This document shows, piece by piece, positions 1 to 6,058 of a DNA stretch of 10,486 bases (position 1 is the first letter of the stretch; each line of letters begins with the position of its first letter). The notes beneath the pieces are model-generated. The model had not been told where the DNA came from. It ran no database searches and worked only from the letters and a program-made list of their open reading frames with translations. This stretch comes from Firmicutes bacterium UBA6418 (GTDB taxonomy: Bacteria > Bacillota > Clostridia > Peptostreptococcales > Anaerovoracaceae). The stretch covers positions 1 through 10,486 of the forward strand of contig DJPG01000136.1 in the NCBI GenBank assembly GCA_002439735.1, in the 5' to 3' direction. A program made the translations under genes and the position numbers.

Positions 1-48
1 GACCCTCTGCTTGTAAGGCAGATGCTCTCCCAGCTGAGCTAAACTCCC
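1..48 (-). tRNA. tRNA-Val (anticodon UAC), 3' part cut by window edge
   Basis: Read on the minus strand from 48 downward, the cloverleaf parts appear in order: acceptor arm GGGAGTT, TA, D stem GCTC/GAGC around loop AGCTGGGA, then anticodon stem TCTGC/GCAGA around loop CTTACAA. The central triplet is TAC, so the tRNA reads valine codons. The sequence ends in the variable loop; the T arm and the 3' acceptor strand lie outside the window. A promoter at 84-112 sits at the right distance upstream. Other tRNA genes may follow outside the window. Confidence 0.93.
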
Positions 49-83
49 ACAACGTCATTTTTATCTGCTCGACACATTTACTT

Positions 84-112
84 ATTTTACAGTATCTTGT
101 CCGAAATGTCAA
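84..112 (-). promoter_or_regulatory. Sigma-A promoter for the tRNA gene (proximal)
   Basis: On the minus strand, a perfect -35 TTGACA (107-112) is separated by exactly 17 bp from TAAAAT (84-89). The predicted transcription start is near 77, about 29 nt before the first base of the tRNA at 48. This fits a short 5' leader removed by RNase P. The near-consensus boxes are typical of stable-RNA genes. Confidence 0.82.
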
Positions 113-222
113 GCACTTTTTGCATTTTTTTCAAACTTTTTTCCGATCGGCATTCATGTAAAACACCCTTCAGAAGCTTGGCTTCGTCCAAGACGCTACC
201 GCCTTTTCTTGAGCCGAAAACT

Positions 223-251
223 ATATTAGCATAATCAGGAAGCAATGTCAA
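223..251 (-). promoter_or_regulatory. Second, distal sigma-A promoter in tandem
   Basis: The minus strand has -35 TTGACA (246-251), a 17-bp spacer and -10 TAATAT (223-228), preceded by TGC, which makes it an extended -10 type. Transcription would start near 216 and run toward the tRNA through the proximal promoter, so the two form a tandem pair, as is common before stable-RNA operons. I see no credible protein gene between them. The leader carries a small hairpin (CTTGG 188-192 with CCAAG 177-181, minus strand). Confidence 0.75.
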
Positions 252-451
252 CGGAAAATTTCACATTTTTCCTCCTTTTTTCGATCTTTTCTCTCCATGC
301 TTCGCGACAGTGCGCCTGATCGTTTGAAATTTCAAGGTCGAGAGCGCATGCGCACAAGACCGGCTGATACCGATGTCTCTGTACGCAAGCCTCCCTCTCT
401 ACCGTTCATCGATCGCGATCACCCGCGTAAGATGACAGCATTGCCACCGCT

Positions 452-706
452 TTATTTTCCGAAACCGAACAGGCCTTTCTTGACATACGGCTCGCTGGTG
501 ATCTCATGCAGCTCGTATCCGGTCTCTGCGATGACGTCTTTCAGCTTTGCCTCGTCCAGCGGTTCCTCGCTGATGATCTCGGTCTGGTTCTTCGTATGCG
601 ACGACGTGACCTTTTTTACTTTGAAATTGTTCCGGATCGCTTCGTTTACATGGGATTCGCACATATTGCACGCCATGCCTGTGATGTTTAAGGTTGTCTT
701 AGTCAT
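452..706 (-). CDS. copZ: Copper chaperone CopZ-like, heavy-metal-associated (HMA) domain protein
   Basis: This 84-residue cytoplasmic protein is a single ferredoxin-like HMA domain. It is expected to bind Cu(I) through the two cysteines of GMACNMC (C13, C16) and pass it to the CopA ATPase or to the CsoR sensor. The domain fills about residues 4-70, followed by a basic, glycine-rich tail ending KKGLFGFGK, a form I associate with clostridial relatives. The start at 706 is chosen because GGAGGAAG lies just upstream at the right spacing. A longer frame beginning at 736 adds ten polar residues (MNQKKTEEDQ) and has no good ribosome binding site. It is the last gene of csoR-copA-copZ, 115 bp after copA, and should be co-transcribed under CsoR control. 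The family and role are well established; metal choice (copper rather than silver or another) rests on context. Confidence 0.9.
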   Translation of the reverse strand: MTKTTLNITGMACNMCESHVNEAIRNNFKVKKVTSSHTKNQTEIISEEPLDEAKLKDVIAETGYELHEITSEPYVKKGLFGFGK

Positions 707-749
707 TTGATCTTCCTCCGTTTTCTTTTGATTCATATTTTACCGCCCG

Positions 750-775
750 GGAAAATCCGCTGCCGCCGGTTTTCC
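750..775 (-). other. Intercistronic hairpin between copA and copZ
   Basis: GGAAAA at 750-755 pairs with TTTTCC at 770-775, and the stem extends by two more pairs (one G-T) inward to a 10-base loop. No U-tract follows on the minus strand, so it is not a convincing terminator. It could affect mRNA stability or the ratio of CopA to CopZ, but that is speculation. Confidence 0.35.
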
Positions 776-821
776 GCATGAGTCGGGTTTTATCTTGATG
801 TTTCCGTGTTTGCGCGCGGGT

Positions 822-3218
822 TTATCGTTTGCTGCGTTTGTGATCCCTGCTGTTGTCATACGGTCTGCACAGATTCAAGCGCAGCGCGTTGGTGACCACG
901 CAGAAGCTGGACAGACTCATCGCCGCAGCGCCCAGCATCGGGTTCAGAGTCAGCCCCAGACCGACGAAAACGCCGGCGGCGATCGGAATGCCGATGGTGT
1001 TGTAAAAAAACGCCCAAAACAGATTTTCGTGGATATTGCGCAGGGTCTGCCGGCTGAGACGGATCGCCGCCGGTACATCCGCCAGACTGCTCTTCATCAG
1101 CACGATATCCGCCGCGTCGATGGCCACATCCGCGCCTGCGCCGATGGCCGCGCCGATATCCGCGCTCGTCAGTGCCGGCGCGTCATTGATGCCGTCGCCG
1201 ACCATGATGACCTTGCCGTATTTTTTGAGGTCATGGATCACGCTCTCCTTGCCGTCCGGCAATACGCCCGCGATCACGTCGTCCACGCCTGCCTGCTTGC
1301 CGATGGCGTTTGCGGTCTTTTCATTGTCGCCGGTCAGCATCACGACACGGATGCCCATATTCCGCAGATCCCGGATTGCCTGCGCGCTGTCCTCTTTGAT
1401 GGTATCCGCCACGGCGATCATGCCGAGCAGCTTGCCGTCCTCCATGAACAAAAGCGGCGTCTTACCCGCTTCCGCATAGCTTTCAGCCTGCGCCAACAAT
1501 GCCTTTCCGGCTTTCTGATCTTGTGCGGGCTGCGCGTCGGATGCGCCCTGTCCGCCGATCCCCAACTGTCCGCTGATAAATTTCATGCTGCCGCCGAGGA
1601 GTTTTTTGCCGTCCAGCACCGCTTCCAGCCCGCTGCCCGGCAGTGCCGTGAACGCGCTGACCTCCGGAATATCGGTCTGTTTTGCCTGTGCATAGTCCAG
1701 CACAGCTCTCGCCAGTGGGTGTTCGCTCTTTGCCTCCAGCGCTGCCGTCTTGCGCAGCAATTCGTCTGCCGAAACGCCGTCCGCCGGTACGATGTCTGTC
1801 ACCTGCGGCTGGCCTTTGGTAATGGTTCCGGTCTTATCCAAAGCAACGACCGCCGCCTTGCCGGTCTCTTCCAAAGATACCGCTGTCTTGAACAAAATAC
1901 CGTTCTTGGCCCCAACACCGTTGCCGACCATGATCGCCACAGGAGTCGCCAGGCCGAGCGCGCAAGGACAGCTGATGACCAGTACGGAGATCGCTCTGGC
2001 CAGCGCGTAAGCAAAGCCCTGTCCGATCAGCAGCCAAACGATCAGCGTCACCAGTGAGATCCCCATCACAACCGGAACGAACACCCCTGATACACGGTCT
2101 GCTACTTTGGCGATCGGCGCCTTGGTCGACGCCGCGTCACTGACCATCCGGATGATCTGCGAAAGCGTAGTATCCTCGCCGACACGGGATGCCCGGCAGC
2201 GGATGAAGCCGGATTGATTGATGGTCGCCGCGGAAACCTGCGCCCCCGCTTCCTTATCGACCGGCACGCTTTCTCCGGTCAGCGCGGACTCATCGACCGC
2301 GGTACTGCCCTCGAGGATGACGCCGTCGACGGGGATGTTTTCTCCGGGTCTGACAACGAAAATATCGCCTTTGACGACTTCCGCGATCGGAACGGTTACT
2401 TCACTGCCGTCGCGTATGACGGTCGCTGTCTCCGGCGCCAGTTTCATCAAGCCCTTGAGGGCGTCGGTCGTCTTGCCTTTGGAGCGCGCCTCGAGCATTT
2501 TGCCGACGGTGATCAGCGTCAGGATCATGGCCGCGGATTCAAAATAGAATTCGTCCATGTAGACCATGACCTGCGTCATATCGCCTTTGACCTGCGCGTC
2601 GGTCATCAGGAACAGCGCGACCACGCTCCAGCCGAACGCCGCCGACGCGCCGAGTGCGACCAGTGTGTCCATATTCGGCGCGCGATGCCACAGACTGGTA
2701 AAGCCGCTGATGAAAAATTTCTGATTGATGACCATGATGATGACGGTCAGCAGGAGCTGCAGCAGTCCCATCGCCACGTGATTGCCGCTGAACCAGGCCG
2801 GGATCGGCCAGTCCCACATCATATGCCCCATCGAAAAATACATCAGCACCAACAAAAATCCGATCGATGCGATCAGTCTTTTTTTGAGCAGCGGCGTTTC
2901 GGTATCCGCCAGCGCCGCCTCTTCCTCCGCGTACGCCGCGCCGCCCTCTGCCGTATTTGCCGCAGCGCTTCTGGCTCTGGCTCGGCTCGCGCCTGCATCT
3001 TTCCCGGCGCTGCCGTGTCCTTTTTTGACGGAAGCCTTATATCCGGCCTTCTGCACCGCGCGGATGATGCTCTCCGCGCTCGCGGTGCCCTCCACGCCCA
3101 TGGAGTTAGTCAAAAGGCTCACGGTACAGGATGTCACGCCCGGCACCTTGGAAACTGCCTTTTCCACACGCGCGCTGCATGCCGCACAGCTCATGCCCTT
3201 TACATTAAATTGTTCCAT
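822..3218 (-). CDS. copA: Cu(I)-exporting P1B-type ATPase CopA
   Basis: This 798-residue inner-membrane pump exports Cu(I) using ATP. In order: an N-terminal HMA domain (about 1-66) with GMSCAAC (C11, C14); an Ala/Glu-rich linker (67-112); the first membrane helices from about 115; the actuator domain with TGES (314-317); the metal-site helix motif CPC (417-419); the phosphorylated aspartate D461 in DKTGT; the nucleotide-domain HP dipeptide (500-501); the hinge GDGINDAP (674-681); and the last two helices with YN (739-740) and MSLSS (767-771). CPC plus YN plus MxxSS is the Cu(I) P1B-1 signature. All catalytic residues are present and the length is typical for a one-HMA copper ATPase. AGGAGG lies 11 bp before the ATG. 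It follows csoR by 76 bp and precedes copZ. Oddities are the low-complexity linker and an extra Gly/Gln/Ala-rich stretch (about 552-575) in the nucleotide-binding domain. Confidence 0.97.
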   Translation of the reverse strand: MEQFNVKGMSCAACSARVEKAVSKVPGVTSCTVSLLTNSMGVEGTASAESIIRAVQKAGYKASVKKGHGSAGKDAGASRARARSAAANTAEGGAAYAEEEAALADTETPLLKKRLIASIGFLLVLMYFSMGHMMWDWPIPAWFSGNHVAMGLLQLLLTVIIMVINQKFFISGFTSLWHRAPNMDTLVALGASAAFGWSVVALFLMTDAQVKGDMTQVMVYMDEFYFESAAMILTLITVGKMLEARSKGKTTDALKGLMKLAPETATVIRDGSEVTVPIAEVVKGDIFVVRPGENIPVDGVILEGSTAVDESALTGESVPVDKEAGAQVSAATINQSGFIRCRASRVGEDTTLSQIIRMVSDAASTKAPIAKVADRVSGVFVPVVMGISLVTLIVWLLIGQGFAYALARAISVLVISCPCALGLATPVAIMVGNGVGAKNGILFKTAVSLEETGKAAVVALDKTGTITKGQPQVTDIVPADGVSADELLRKTAALEAKSEHPLARAVLDYAQAKQTDIPEVSAFTALPGSGLEAVLDGKKLLGGSMKFISGQLGIGGQGASDAQPAQDQKAGKALLAQAESYAEAGKTPLLFMEDGKLLGMIAVADTIKEDSAQAIRDLRNMGIRVVMLTGDNEKTANAIGKQAGVDDVIAGVLPDGKESVIHDLKKYGKVIMVGDGINDAPALTSADIGAAIGAGADVAIDAADIVLMKSSLADVPAAIRLSRQTLRNIHENLFWAFFYNTIGIPIAAGVFVGLGLTLNPMLGAAAMSLSSFCVVTNALRLNLCRPYDNSRDHKRSKR

Positions 3219-3251
3219 TTTTGAGATTGCCTCCTTTTTCTGTCGTTCTGT

Positions 3252-3295
3252 CTATGGTCCATAGGATTTTCTGTATCGTTGTATCGTTGTATCGT
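3252..3295. repeat. Three tandem 8-bp repeats and a small inverted repeat between csoR and copA
   Basis: TGTATCGT occurs three times head to tail without error (3272-3279, 3280-3287, 3288-3295), abutting the csoR stop codon at 3295-3297. Next to it is the perfect inverted repeat CTATGG-T-CCATAG (3252-3264). Both lie in the 76-bp spacer, upstream of the copA ribosome binding site. An 8-bp unit outside coding sequence can vary in copy number by slippage and so change the spacer length. No function is shown. Confidence 0.7.
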
Positions 3296-3606
3296 TATTT
3301 CATCAATTTTTGCAGGGTCGCCACAAGTTCGTCGATAACCTCATCATGCCCCTCGCGGATGTCGCGCGCCACGCAAGTCCGGATATGGCTTGCGAGCAGT
3401 TCTCGGTTGAACGCGTTCATCGCCGCATTGACCGCCGCCGACTGGATCAGCACATCGTTGCAGTACGCGTCGCTCTCCAGCATGCTCTGAATGCCCCGCA
3501 CCTGCCCCTCGATCCGCTTGAGGCGGTTGATCAGCGCCTTTTTCTGCTTCTCGGAACGGATCGTCGTCTTATCCGAACAGCAGCAGCATTTCTTTTCGTT
3601 TTCCAT
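3295..3606 (-). CDS. csoR: CsoR-family copper-sensing transcriptional repressor
   Basis: This 103-residue all-helical DNA-binding repressor binds the operon's operator when metal-free and releases it on binding Cu(I). The family core RLKRIEGQVRGIQ is at 28-40. The Cu(I) ligand set is complete: C49 in DAYCND, then H74 and C78 in SHIRTC. The Cys-His-Cys pattern separates CsoR from the formaldehyde sensor FrmR and the nickel/cobalt sensor RcnR. The N-terminus carries four consecutive cysteines (C7-C10), which are not needed by the known site; I recall such tails in clostridial CsoR proteins. It is the first gene of the operon, with a roughly 110-nt leader, a palindromic CsoR-type operator at 3695-3713, and a modest ribosome binding site (GGGGAA) before the ATG. 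Autoregulation is inferred from the operator. Confidence 0.95.
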   Translation of the reverse strand: MENEKKCCCCSDKTTIRSEKQKKALINRLKRIEGQVRGIQSMLESDAYCNDVLIQSAAVNAAMNAFNRELLASHIRTCVARDIREGHDEVIDELVATLQKLMK

Positions 3607-3694
3607 TAGGATTCCCCGCTTTCTATGTGATTATCATCTGTTTTGTCAATGTTTCGGTCAGAGTTTACGTCGACAACACATTCACTCCGCATCA

Positions 3695-3713
3695 AATACC
3701 CCTTAGGGGTATT
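3695..3713. promoter_or_regulatory. CsoR operator (palindrome)
   Basis: AATACCCCTTAGGGGTATT is a perfect 9+1+9 inverted repeat. It matches the known CsoR box architecture, an A/T flank with a C tract facing a G tract. It lies just downstream of the predicted start point near 3718, so a bound repressor would block promoter clearance. A further half-site-like TATACCCC occurs at 3729-3736 between the -10 and -35 boxes, suggesting a second, weaker contact. Confidence 0.85.
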
Positions 3714-3724
3714 CCGCCGCATAC

Positions 3725-3753
3725 ATAGTATACCCCACCGTTTTTCCGCTCAA
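3725..3753 (-). promoter_or_regulatory. Promoter of the csoR-copA-copZ operon
   Basis: On the minus strand, TTGAGC (3748-3753), a 17-bp spacer and TACTAT (3725-3730) form a good sigma-A promoter. The spacer contains the GGGG/CCCC tract of the second CsoR half-site, and the main palindrome follows the start point. An alternative -10 register, TATACT, gives only 15 bp of spacing and is less likely. Confidence 0.72.
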
Positions 3754-3778
3754 ACATCTTTTTTCAAAAATTTCCGGC

Positions 3779-3830
3779 AAAAAAGAGGGCTGCGCCCTAA
3801 CGGAAATGATCCGTTCAAGCACAACCCTCT
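3779..3830 (-). terminator. Strong rho-independent terminator of the 91-residue membrane protein gene
   Basis: The minus-strand RNA forms a 21-bp stem with a single mismatch and several G-U pairs. The outer arms AGAGGG/CCCTCT are at 3825-3830 and 3784-3789, and the inner arms AACGGA/TCCGTT at 3810-3815 and 3799-3804. The loop is 5 bases (3805-3809). Six U's follow (3779-3784). It ends just before the csoR promoter and so insulates the copper operon from upstream reading. Confidence 0.9.
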
Positions 3831-3928
3831 TTCGTTTCGATCTTCTGCTCCTGCGTGTTTCCGAAATGTTCTTGCTGGAGCGTGCCTGCCCCAAACCCTA
3901 CGTGAAACCAGTACAACAAACTGGGATT

Positions 3929-4204
3929 TTATTGTTTTTCTCTAAAGAGTGAAATAGAGTTTAAGAATATAGATATCCCTACACATACCCAAAAAGGTTT
4001 GCTCATAGTTGGCATTATATCCATCAAACCTCCCCAGTCTTCTTGTGTTACACGAAAAGCTTCAGATGAATAAGCCGCACACACAGTTAACGCAGTTAAA
4101 GATATAGCACCAAATCTAAACCATTCTGCATTTTTATTGTTAAAAAAACGAAACCAATTTAGTAACGTGAAGATAATTGCAGAAACTCCAAAAAACAACC
4201 ACAT
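3929..4204 (-). CDS. Small hypothetical integral membrane protein
   Basis: This 91-residue protein has three likely membrane segments, at about 1-20, 30-46 and 68-87. Between the second and third lies a short polar stretch containing EDWGGLMDIMPTMSK. It ends in a basic REKQ tail. It resembles uncharacterised clostridial membrane proteins that begin MWLFFG and carry the NAEWFRF and DxxPTMSK patterns; that resemblance is from memory. I know of no function. AAAGGAGG precedes the ATG at good spacing. The gene is monocistronic, with its own extended -10 promoter and a strong terminator. It is visibly richer in A and T than the neighbours, which may reflect its hydrophobic content or acquisition from another genome. 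Confidence 0.8.
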   Translation of the reverse strand: MWLFFGVSAIIFTLLNWFRFFNNKNAEWFRFGAISLTALTVCAAYSSEAFRVTQEDWGGLMDIMPTMSKPFWVCVGISIFLNSISLFREKQ

Positions 4205-4240
4205 ATTTTAACCTCCTTTAAATCCCGATTTGCTAAGCTA

Positions 4241-4249
4241 ATTATACCA
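4241..4249 (-). promoter_or_regulatory. Extended -10 promoter for the small membrane protein gene
   Basis: The minus strand reads TGGTATAAT: a perfect -10 TATAAT (4241-4246) with the TG extension (4248-4249). There is no clear -35 hexamer; instead a run of nine T's (4259-4267) lies upstream, which is common for extended -10 promoters. The start point would be near 4234, giving a leader of about 30 nt. Confidence 0.65.
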
Positions 4250-4425
4250 TAACGCTCCAAAAAAAAAGCTATATTTTACTTATTGATGAAAAAAATTGAC
4301 CATTTTACTGCGTACGCAGCGATTCGACCGAACCGGCAGGTGAGACACAACATCCCTTGGCACACGCTTTGGTATAAAGTCCAGTGGGTTACATTTTGAT
4401 AGCGATGAATACGCTCCTGCTATGC

Positions 4426-4466
4426 AAAAAGCCCCATACCCAACACCTTGATGGTGCGGATATGGG
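4426..4466 (-). terminator. Rho-independent terminator of the 371-residue protein gene
   Basis: The minus-strand RNA pairs CCCATATCC (4458-4466) with the GG-rich GTATGGG arm (4433-4441), and the stem continues through GCACC/GGTGT with one bulged base around a short loop. After the stem and a GC pair, five U's follow (4426-4430). It lies 23 bp below the stop codon of the gene at 4489-5604. Farther on, between this site and the next promoter, a perfect 12-bp palindrome CTGCGTACGCAG sits at 4308-4319 with no clear role. Confidence 0.75.
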
Positions 4467-4488
4467 ACTGCTTCCTCTGTTTTTTTCT

Positions 4489-5604
4489 CTATCGCAGCCC
4501 CGCTGCCTGCATGATGGCCTCGACTGCTTCGACCGGCTCGTTGCCCCAAGTGATCTCGGTATCTTCGCACCCGGCGCTGTCCAGGAGCTTCCGTGCCTGA
4601 TCGGTCCGCAGCTTTTTGTATGCGTCGTCCACCAGCTCCAGCTTATGGAGAAAATCAGTCAAGCCGTCATTTTGGGCTGCCAGCCATGTGGAAGCGGCGT
4701 CGCTGATTTCGTCCGTGTCAAGTCCGGTATTTACGCCCCACTCCAGCAGCTCGGCGGCCGCCCGCACCGCGGACAGGGAAGATCCGGATGTCCCGACCGC
4801 AACATTCGCATTGATCTCATCCAGGATCGGGAGCGTTAGGACCGGCGGCACATCTGCCGGCGCGTCCGGTGCGTCGGACGCAGAACAGGTCACGCCGTCT
4901 TCCGCGATCGTCACATACAGCCTTTCCTGCGACACATCATAAAGGAACGAAGCTTCGCCCAAAGGCGTCCCGTTCGCAGCCTGCGCGCCGACCGTGAAGA
5001 GGACGGAGCGGTTCTCTTCTTTGGAAAGCTGCACGATATCATCTCCGGTAAAGATCCATTCCCCTGTCTCCAGCAACGAGCCGTCCGCGTTTTCACACAC
5101 CTTGCTGAAACTGCCGCCGTGCAGATAGATCGAGGCAGCGTCATCGCGCTCCAATTTGATATACACGCCGAATCCAGCGGATCCGGCCGGCGTATCTGCT
5201 TCCGTGGTGGTGCTGCTTGAGACAACACCGGTTTCCGACGTCCAGATGGTTGCTTCCGATGTTTCTGTCTTGAGAACGACTTCACGGATCTCGCCTTTGA
5301 CGGGGATGGCAATATCAAAATCGCCGGTTTCAAAAAAGCCGAATACTGCGCTGAAGCGGAAACCCACATAAAGTGATCCGTCCTGTTCCTCAGCATAATA
5401 GCCGCAGAAGCCCTCCGGGAACGATCCGGGATAAAACCCTTTGATTTTTACAGTATTTTCACTGACTTCCAGAGATTCAATACCCGCGCCCTGGCAAGCA
5501 CGGAAACCAAGCAGTTTCCAACCATAGCGACCGACTGCAAAGATGGCTGTCAGCAATACTGCCGCAGTCAGCAGGATCATAATTGTTTTCTTATGTTTTT
5601 TCAT
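4489..5604 (-). CDS. Membrane-anchored or secreted protein of unknown function
   Basis: I do not recognise the family of this 371-residue protein. It starts MKKHKK, then has a hydrophobic helix at about 7-25, with no lipobox cysteine and no clear signal-peptidase site; this indicates an N-terminal anchor with the rest outside the cell. Residues 40-235 look beta-rich, alternating hydrophobic residues (for example LYVGFRF, GVYIKLE). They are interrupted by a Ser/Thr stretch at 129-136 that is probably a flexible linker or loop. A short acidic/Pro-rich linker (about 241-255) leads to a helical C-terminal region (about 257-371) ending VEAIMQAAGLR. AGGAGG is 7 bp before the ATG. It lies 44 bp after the DUF3795 gene with no terminator between, so it is probably co-transcribed, and it ends at a good terminator. 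The two-part design suggests a surface-exposed binding or regulatory protein; that is only inference. Confidence 0.75.
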   Translation of the reverse strand: MKKHKKTIMILLTAAVLLTAIFAVGRYGWKLLGFRACQGAGIESLEVSENTVKIKGFYPGSFPEGFCGYYAEEQDGSLYVGFRFSAVFGFFETGDFDIAIPVKGEIREVVLKTETSEATIWTSETGVVSSSTTTEADTPAGSAGFGVYIKLERDDAASIYLHGGSFSKVCENADGSLLETGEWIFTGDDIVQLSKEENRSVLFTVGAQAANGTPLGEASFLYDVSQERLYVTIAEDGVTCSASDAPDAPADVPPVLTLPILDEINANVAVGTSGSSLSAVRAAAELLEWGVNTGLDTDEISDAASTWLAAQNDGLTDFLHKLELVDDAYKKLRTDQARKLLDSAGCEDTEITWGNEPVEAVEAIMQAAGLR

Positions 5605-5648
5605 TGATTCCTCCTGTAAACATCATAAATCTCGATCCTCTTACCTTT

Positions 5649-6023
5649 TTACCTTTCCCCTCCGCTCGCTTTCGCCTCGCGGAGCCGGTTCAGATTTCCC
5701 AAAACGAACGGACTGTTTGCGGAAATATTCCCCAGTGTCGGACATCCGTCCATCTGTGCGCAGTCTGCGCAGGTATCCAGCCCCTTTTCCCTCACGCAGT
5801 TATGTACCGGGCAGAGCCGATCGCAGAACGGCGTTTTGGCGCCCTCGACGCGGCATCCGGTGCAGTGGATCATGTCTGGTGTGATCGTTACCCCGTTGAG
5901 CTTTGTCCACAGGGCGGCGGTTTTTTCGCGCAGGGCGTTGTCGTTTGTGATCGTTGCGATCCTGGCGTCGCAGGTTTCGCAGTCCAGCCCGCAGCCGCCG
6001 ATCAGTAAGTCTGTGTCTTTCAT
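5649..6023 (-). CDS. DUF3795 domain protein, cysteine-rich
   Basis: This 124-residue soluble protein has eleven cysteines: C11, C15, C18, C54, C57, C67, C71, C76, C85, C88 and C94. The pattern CGLDCETC near the start, then CTGC, FCDRLCPVHNC, CADC and GCP, is that of DUF3795, a family of unknown function widespread in anaerobes. Its cysteines look suited to zinc or iron-sulfur binding, but no metal is established. GGAGG lies 8 bp before the ATG. It starts 26 bp after the shortened AraC-type gene and is followed after 25 codons of slack by the anchored 371-residue protein. The neighbourhood suggests it was once, or still is, under the AraC-type protein's control. The family assignment is confident from the motif; the role is not known. 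Confidence 0.88.
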   Translation of the reverse strand: MKDTDLLIGGCGLDCETCDARIATITNDNALREKTAALWTKLNGVTITPDMIHCTGCRVEGAKTPFCDRLCPVHNCVREKGLDTCADCAQMDGCPTLGNISANSPFVLGNLNRLREAKASGGER

Positions 6024-6038
6024 CGTTTTACCTCCAAT

Positions 6039-6058
6039 CTGCTCTGAGATCAGAGCAG
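6039..6058. other. Perfect inverted repeat spanning the stop of the AraC-type gene
   Basis: CTGCTCTGA (6039-6047) is followed after two bases by its exact complement TCAGAGCAG (6050-6058). The repeat covers the end of the AraC-type frame (stop at 6050-6052) and lies just ahead of the DUF3795 ribosome binding site. There is no U-tract on the minus strand, so it is not a standard terminator. It could be an operator or an mRNA hairpin affecting the next gene. Confidence 0.55.

Larger units (their letters stand above)
49..451. other. Gene-free interval between tRNA-Val and copZ
   Basis: No supportable protein gene lies here. It holds the two tandem minus-strand promoters listed separately and short perfect palindromes, TTGAAATTTCAA at 324-335 and GCGCATGCGC at 344-353. 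I could not find a classical stem plus U-tract terminator for the copper operon below copZ. A plus-strand reading frame over 297-710 is the antisense shadow of copZ plus this spacer and has no ribosome binding site. Confidence 0.6.

Noticed and set aside
257..272. Good ribosome binding site (AAGGAGG) followed by ATG on the minus strand
   Set aside because: The ATG is followed at once by TGA, so no protein is made; the distal tRNA promoter lies immediately below. Probably chance or a remnant.
250..277. Plus-strand hairpin GGAAAA/TTTTCC followed by T's, terminator-like
   Set aside because: The stem is almost purely A-T and there is no plus-strand gene upstream to terminate.
795..2057. Long plus-strand open frame of 420 codons
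   Set aside because: It is the antisense of copA, kept open by GC-rich codon use. The protein is Arg/Gln/His-rich without a recognisable domain and lacks a ribosome binding site.
2214..3224. Plus-strand open frame of 336 codons
   Set aside because: Antisense of the first part of copA, which has every P-type ATPase motif on the minus strand; no domain in the plus frame.
3272..3295. Short tandem repeats as a possible CRISPR or origin iteron array
   Set aside because: Only three 8-bp units with no spacers, and no replication or cas gene in the window.
4280..4570. Minus-strand 96-codon frame overlapping the end of the 371-residue gene
   Set aside because: It passes through the terminator hairpin at 4426-4466, has no ribosome binding site and begins inside another gene.
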